From NCBI GenBank assembly GCA_009733715.1, contig WMKJ01000149.1, positions 1-24,984 of the forward strand: a stretch of DNA of 24,984 nt. The letters run 5' to 3'. This stretch comes from Herpomyces periplanetae. Taxonomy: Eukaryota > Ascomycota > Laboulbeniomycetes > Herpomycetales > Herpomycetaceae. How positions within the stretch are numbered: the first letter of the stretch is position 1; each line of letters begins with the position of its first letter. The notes beneath the pieces are model-generated. The model was given only the letters and a program-made list of their open reading frames with translations. It had not been told where the DNA came from and made no database searches. The position numbers were made by a program, and so were the translations under genes. Shown here one piece after another: positions 19,619-24,984 of this stretch.

Positions 19619-20223
19619 TTAGAATCTAACAGTGCCCTGGACGCAGAGAACATGCCCGCTGGAAGAATTGACATCGAGCTTGACCTTAATATCAACCTAT
19701 TTTAAAGAAAAGATTGGTTAGCTAAAGGCAAAGTTGAAAATCATAATTGAACGAGAGAAAACTTACACCAGAGGGCGGAGTAACGGTAAGGGGCATAGTA
19801 GTACGATAAGAGTAGGTGTTGGCTTGAAGAGGACAAGTGAACTTGGATTTGTCGTATTCACAAACGTTGAAAGTATTATCAACGAAGGAGATACCAAAAG
19901 CAGTAACTTTAGCATAAGCAGAGATTTGGTCTAAGTCTCGTTTGGAAGACACATTGGCATCAACGGTAACGGAACTATAAGGCGAACAAGGTTAGGTGGT
20001 TAACTCACAACCCAGAAATACGAAGAGATAGAATGCAAAGGAAATTGACATACTTTGAGCTCAACTTGACATTAAGGTTGTTGATAACTAAAAGGTCATT
20101 CGAAGGGTCCGAGCAATAGTAGAGAGGATTGTCCCCATTGACCTTTAGAGCTTGAGCGAGGACACCAGAAAGTTGGCAAAGGGCAAAGAGGCCAGAGGTT
20201 AAGCAAACGAGAGAGAACTTCAT
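19619..20223 (-). CDS. NPC2: NPC2-type PG/PI transfer protein (ML domain), three exons
   Basis: Fungal NPC2 proteins are small ML-domain carriers that move sterols or phosphatidylglycerol/phosphatidylinositol in the vacuole lumen or outside the cell. Exons are 20223-20054, 19974-19767 and 19696-19619. Intron 1 (79 bp) has a GTATGT donor and a TATAG acceptor; intron 2 (70 bp) has a GTAAGT donor and an AATAG acceptor. The joined 151-residue protein has a signal peptide (MKFSLVCLTSGLFALCQLSG, continuing to LAQA) and then the family motif VNGDNPLYYCSDPSNDLL. After it come DLDQISAYAKVTAFGISFVDNTFNVCEYD, FTCPLQANTYSYRTTMPLTV, TPPSG and a final strand with VLCVQGTVRF. Four mature Cys fall at the positions expected for the ML disulfides. 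No single open frame covers the gene. Confidence 0.92.
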
Positions 20224-22521
20224 TTTTGAAGTAGAGAAGATATTTGTAAAGAATAGTAGATGGGATAAAGATGAAAGGAAGTTTATTATTTTGGGAATGT
20301 AGAGAGAGTGAAGGATTGGAATATAAGTGGGAAGAAAAGAGAGAATAAGAAGTTACGAGTAGGAGAGGGAGAGGGAGGAGGGGTGATGGTTTTATAGAGT
20401 TTTGGAAGAAGAGAAAGGGAGAAGTTAAACTAGAGGATGAGAGTTTTGTTAGGGGGTAAAAAGGGATTTAGATTGATTGAGTAGCCGAGGGCTAGTGGCG
20501 GAAAGGATTAAGATTGAAAGGTAAGATGCAGAGTGGTGCTAGGTGGAGCGGTAAAGAAAAGCTAGGCAGCACATGGTGGTGAAAAGGAGAGGGGAGAGGA
20601 TTTGGAATTGGGTCTGGAATTCCGAAGAGGGTTTGGGTCTGGATTAGGAGAGTTTTGTTTGGTGTTTGGCTCTCGATTTCGCTGTATTTTCGCTGCGCTC
20701 CTACCTTCACACCTCCCCAAAACTCATCCCTTAACTTCCATTTTCAGTCAATTGCCAACGCACTTTCTCCTTCCGTATGTATGGTACCTTCCTTCTAGGC
20801 TCATCTACTGTTGGGGAAAGAACAGTTCGTCTCATACCCTCTTGAAACATTGGTAATTACCCGTTCGTCACCTACTCTTTCGTATTTTTATCTGGAACCT
20901 TTTAAACACCCCGTATAATGTTGAAAGTTGTTTCCTTAATTAAACATGTTTAAACACCCTTAGTAATGTTGAGAAAAAAGCAAATTTTCTTCAGTGTAAG
21001 CCGTTACTATTAATAGGAAGCAGTAAGGACTTGACTTGCCGTTTCAGGAAGACTTTTTAGTATTTTCTGTCACAAAATCCGAAAATTTTGCTTTTAAATG
21101 GTACATTTTTCTCTTTTTATCCTTGTTTTAATTCTCATTATCACCTTTATTCCCTTGTACGCCAATTATCTCGTCTTCTTCTACTTTTTCTTAATTGTTT
21201 CTTCACTTATTACCCTTTTTTCCTTTCAATTCTTTTCCTTACTTATATACACATAGATATTTATACCCTTTATCCCAATATTGTCCATCAATCTAATCAT
21301 AAATGTTTTTCCTCCTTTTAAAATCATTCCTTTCCTTCATCTATATTCATATACTTTAGTCTCTTAAACTATATCATGTATACCTTAGTATTTTCATTCG
21401 ATCATTTTATCCTCTCCTCTTTCATATTAACTAGCTTACCAAATTAAAATATTTATTTACATTTCACCTATTCAGCTTTTCTGGTGTTTTTCCAAAGTTA
21501 CCTCATAAATCCAATTATTAGCATTCCTCTTTGATAAAACATAAATTGTTGCGCTAAACTAATCTAATCAAATCACACTCCTATACGACGGATCGTTTCA
21601 CTACATTAAAGTATACAATATATGCACTTCTACAGACGAATTATTTTCCCCTTTACTCAGTTAATTATACCCTTCAATCTCATTTACTTCCTATTTACTT
21701 TCAATTATAGAACCAAATTGATGAAGCCCATACAGCGCTGCCTTTTTAACCATCTTTAACTTATTATTTACCGTGCCTAACGATATCCTATTAATTCTTA
21801 GGACATTGCTATAATTCCACAATAGTACTCATTTTTTTTTTCCAATCTATCTGAGTAACCCTTTCATCTTGCTAACCTAACCTAATTTGCCCTGAAGTTT
21901 TCTAACGACCAAATTCTACAGAACTGTCCATCTATTTATATATCACAATCACACGCTTTACCATGTTGCTTAAGTTTTTCTTTTTCTCTAGTGCTAACTT
22001 TACCTCAGAATTAATTAATACCTGTACAATTTTAACATGAATCAAACGTCAGCTAATGATCTTCTTGCCATATACATATCCCGTATTTCCCTCTGAACAG
22101 TAAAATGCTAAGAAATCTCTATGCATTTACTAAAAATGAGTATAGCACATGCAGAAATCTTTATAAATATCATGTTATGATTTTTATTTAAGTTATAACG
22201 TATTACAAGTTTCCAGTAATTTCAAAAGAAGAAAATATTATCGAGATGTTGCAAATCATTCAGCCATTGACCTTTTAATATTTTTTAGAAATTTTTGGAT
22301 TTTCCCGAAACCACGCTCCTGGAATCCAGCACCGCCACTCGACTTGTGGAGGTGCGCTTTCCTATTGATTAGTCATAGCGAATAGATGATTCTGCGGAGG
22401 CGAAGCGCACTTAAACGCGTCATATCGATTTTTGTCTTTTTCCGTCTTCTTTTCGTCCTCTCAAACTTCCTCAATTCCAATCTTCATTCCACCTCTAAAT
22501 GTATTCCCACATATCATCATC
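20224..22521. promoter_or_regulatory. long intergenic region between NPC2 and the CDF transporter
   Basis: This 2.3-kb region separates two divergent genes. The 300 bp next to NPC2 are purine-rich on the plus strand (a pyrimidine leader on the NPC2 strand). About 20480-20720 is less AT-rich. From 21090 to 22200 it is AT-rich and pyrimidine-biased with no credible exon. It holds a CTAACCTAACCTAA element at 21872-21885, a GTGCGCTT/AAGCGCAC inverted pair at 22352-22359 and 22403-22410, and an ACGCGT (MluI cell-cycle-box type) at about 22414. A CT-rich leader precedes the transporter start. Confidence 0.4.
22352..22410. repeat. inverted pair GTGCGCTT / AAGCGCAC
   Basis: Two perfectly complementary 8-mers are 43 bp apart, at 22352-22359 and 22403-22410, 110-170 bp upstream of the CDF transporter start. 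The patch is less AT-rich than its surroundings. It could be two oppositely oriented protein sites, or chance. Confidence 0.55.
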
Positions 22522-24398
22522 ATGAAGGGATATTTACCCTTGGCTGATGATTCTATACCTAAACTCATTCAAAATTATAGTGCCGCAGATTTTGGTCTTA
22601 TCAAGCGTACTTCTGTGCTAAGATTAACCGAAAATCTTGAAGATGTTGAAACTTGCCGTTATTCTGTTCCCGATCGTCAAGATGATTGCGAACATTGTCC
22701 TGGCCATGTAACTACGTCCCTATTTCCCCAAATGCGTAGTCAACGCCTAATAGGTGATAGTAACCCCCGCTATAAATGGTACGTAAATTTCTCTTTTATC
22801 TTCTTTGCTCATATCAATTAATACTCATAAATTACCCTATACTTTCCAAATTCTTCAGGCAACAATATTACAAAGCCAAGTCCCTATTGAAAACCATGTC
22901 AAAACCAATGTGCGTATCTTAACATATCCCACATCTCCCATTCACCTATCTTTTCCTTACAATACCCTAAAGCGCCATCATCTTACACGGATTTCATTTT
23001 AATAACTTACAGTCGCGAATACTACGAGAGAAATAACAATCTTATCCAGAATTACATTTATATCGACCGTTTACTTGATTCTTCAATGCCTCATAACTTA
23101 ATCCAAGAATATCATCATGCAATATCACAATCCTTAAGGGCTACAGATATTTCACCTCAGATTCATTCTCAGTTCCAACCTCAATCTCATTCAAATACTC
23201 TCGCAAGTTCTCAGGGGAGCATTTCACAAGCACAGCCATTCTCATCAAGCTCACCATTTACAACCGTCACTACTGATTGCGAACCAGCTATTAAAGTGAA
23301 GAGAACCCCACGCAATTTATATACCCTTCCCGAAGAATGTCGGCCTCTTCTATCAAGTCGTGATGATAATTTCTCCAATGAATATCCCCCTGTAGATATA
23401 TGTGATCAAGTTTCTGGTAAAAATGCCCCTTTGGATGGCACTGATAGAATCGTCGCTTTAGCTATCTACATTAACCTAGCAGCAAACCTTTTCCTTTTAA
23501 TTTCTAAACTTATCATCACGTTGATGACTTCATCTTTATCAGTTTTTGCTAGCCTGGTCGATGCAGCACTAGATTTTCTCAGTACAGCTATCGTCTGGAC
23601 AACTATGAAGTTAATCACACGCTACGATCGCTACTCGTATCCCGTTGGCCGGAGAAGCTTAGAACCTATTGGGGTACTAGTTTTTTCAATAATTATGATA
23701 ACTCTCTTTTTCCAAGTCGCCCTGAAATGTATCAACCAATTTACTTCGGGCGTTCACGCTACCGTCCGCTTGTCATTGTCAGCCGTTATAATCATGTCAT
23801 CAACTGTCGTTATAAAATTTTGTTGTTGGTTTTGGTGTCGAATGATTAAGAATACCAGCGTTCAAGCATTGGCTCAGGACGCCTTGACTGATGTTGTCTT
23901 TAATGTCTTTAGCATTCTCTTTCCCATGGGTAAGTTAACTTAATTACTTTTAACAATCTGAATGGTTAACCCTTTTCACGATTATATCGTTTAACTTTAG
24001 TGGGTTATTATTCTAATGTTTGGTGGCTTGATCCATTGGGGGGCTTCATATTGTCTCTTTATATTATCATTACCTGGACTAGAACAACTCTTCGTCAGAT
24101 ACAGCATTTGAGTGGTGCTGCTGCTTCACCTGACCAGAGAAATATCCTTCTTTATTTAACAATGCGCTTTGCAAAATCCATAAAACAGATTCAAGGGCTA
24201 CAAGCCTATCATTACGGTGATAAGTTAATAGTTGAAGTTGATATTGTACTTGACGAAAATATTAGTTTAAGAGATAGTCATGATCTTGGAGAGAGTTTAC
24301 AGTACGTTTTGGAAAGTGTACCTGTTGTCGACAGAGCTTTTGTTCATTTGGACTATTTTTCTTATAATTTGCCAACTCATATGAGCCAACAAGAATAA
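22522..24398 (+). CDS. CDF-family cation transporter, Mn-type, four exons
   Basis: Cation diffusion facilitators export divalent metals from the cytosol in exchange for protons. Exons are 22522-22778, 22859-22909, 23013-23929 and 24001-24398; introns of 80, 103 and 71 bp have GTACGT, GTGCGT and GTAAGT donors and CAG, CAG and TAG acceptors. The 540-residue product keeps one frame. It has a long cytosolic N-terminus with the fungal CDF motif REYYERNNNLI (about 104-114), then a Ser/Gln/His-containing linker. About six membrane segments and a C-terminal metal-binding domain (GLQAYHYGDKLIVEVDIVLDENISLRDSHDLGE) follow. The metal sites are DAALD (286-290, second membrane segment) and DALTD (392-396, fifth). 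A DxxxD in both places is the signature of the Mn-transporting branch, since Zn transporters usually have HxxxD. YPVGRRSLEPIGV is also typical. Membrane location, probably Golgi or vacuole, is inferred. Confidence 0.94.
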
Positions 24399-24984
24399 AC
24401 ATTCAGAAATTTTCCCGTATAAACAGAAATTTGCCTTGCTTTCCTCCATCAAAATTCCTTCAAAAACGGCGCACTAGCCTCGCCCAGAATATATTCACCT
24501 CCATCCAGTCACGTGCCGCCCTTCGCCCTTCATCAGGCAACGTTTCGACAGCGCGTAATCAGCCAATTGAACGTATGCAGTGAATTTGTTCCAAGGTATT
24601 GGATAACATAGTTCTGCTCAAGTGTACTAATTTTTCACCCGTTAAAATTTGGAAATTTTTAACAGCGATTCAGTAAAAATACGCGAAAGCTTGGTAGAAA
24701 ATTTCTGTGTCAAATGCATTTAATTTTAGCTTTCAATCGGCGTCGGTTTTGGGTTTTTCGGCGTAACTTTTAATATGAATCCCGTAGAATAAACCTTAGA
24801 AATATATCAAATCGATTAACATCCAAAATGCATATCTACTATTCAACCAGAGAATGTCTTGCTAGCTTAACTTCCCATATCGTCTCCCCAAACTTTGCCT
24901 TACATAACTCGTCTTGCTCACGCAACACTGTCTCCAAAGGTCAATAAATTATTCATCTACCCTATCTAGTGCTGTTCTTCTGTA
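24399..24984. other. right-end intergenic region
   Basis: This holds the 3' flank of the CDF transporter and then a patch less AT-rich than its surroundings with a CACGTG at about 24512-24517, possibly the promoter of a gene beyond the edge. An ATG at 24828 in a good context (ATCCAAAATG) opens a 39-codon frame (MHIYYSTRECLASLTSHIV...) ending in TAA. It could be a first exon of the next gene, but I see no convincing donor site and do not call it. Confidence 0.3.

Noticed and set aside
20492-20856. Overlapping small frames on both strands upstream of NPC2
   Set aside because: Neither shows a domain, splice partner or conserved start. They lie in the promoter-side region and the two strands compete.

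Overview
The window is nuclear DNA from an AT-rich fungus, most likely an ascomycete. The genes carry short spliceosomal introns (60 to 196 bp) with GTAAGT/GTATGT donors and TACTAAT- or CTAAC-like branch sites. The gene set is fungal: INO80, BRX1, RRP8, VPS18, V-ATPase subunit F, an NPC2-type lipid transfer protein and a fungal Mn-type CDF transporter. A clear NUR1/Mug154-type nuclear rim protein, a family I know from Ascomycota, argues for that phylum. I cannot place it to class from the sequence alone. I see no mobile element, rRNA, tRNA or CRISPR array.

Layout, left to right. 1-697: a pyrimidine-rich block whose first 88 bp are a perfect inverted copy of 4305-4392, followed by a Ser/Thr/Pro-rich open frame. 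606-3926 (-): INO80 remodeler ATPase in two exons, recognisable through the DBINO region and first RecA lobe. Its homology stops at about 681, before the second lobe. 5089-6192 (-): BRX1, two exons. 6895-7536 (-): a two-exon predicted secreted Cys-containing protein of unknown family. 8623-9969 (+): RRP8. 10101-13199 (+): VPS18. 13238-14683 (-): an intracellular LysM protein converging on VPS18 with 38 bp between stops. 15238-17067 (-): NUR1. 17488-18316 (+): VMA7 in four exons, sharing a divergent promoter with NUR1 that holds three CACGTG boxes. 19619-20223 (-): NPC2-like protein in three exons. 22522-24398 (+): CDF metal transporter in four exons.

The genes are individual housekeeping units, not an operon or biosynthetic cluster. 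Two are ribosome biogenesis factors (BRX1, RRP8). Three act at the vacuole (VPS18 in HOPS/CORVET, VMA7 in the V-ATPase, NPC2 in lumenal sterol/lipid transfer), and a fourth, the CDF transporter, is probably endomembrane. INO80 and NUR1 are nuclear. The most unusual part is the left edge: the INO80 catalytic domain is interrupted and the same place carries an inverted copy of INO80's own upstream leader. That is either a real rearrangement or an assembly chimera. I found no convincing new multi-gene system.
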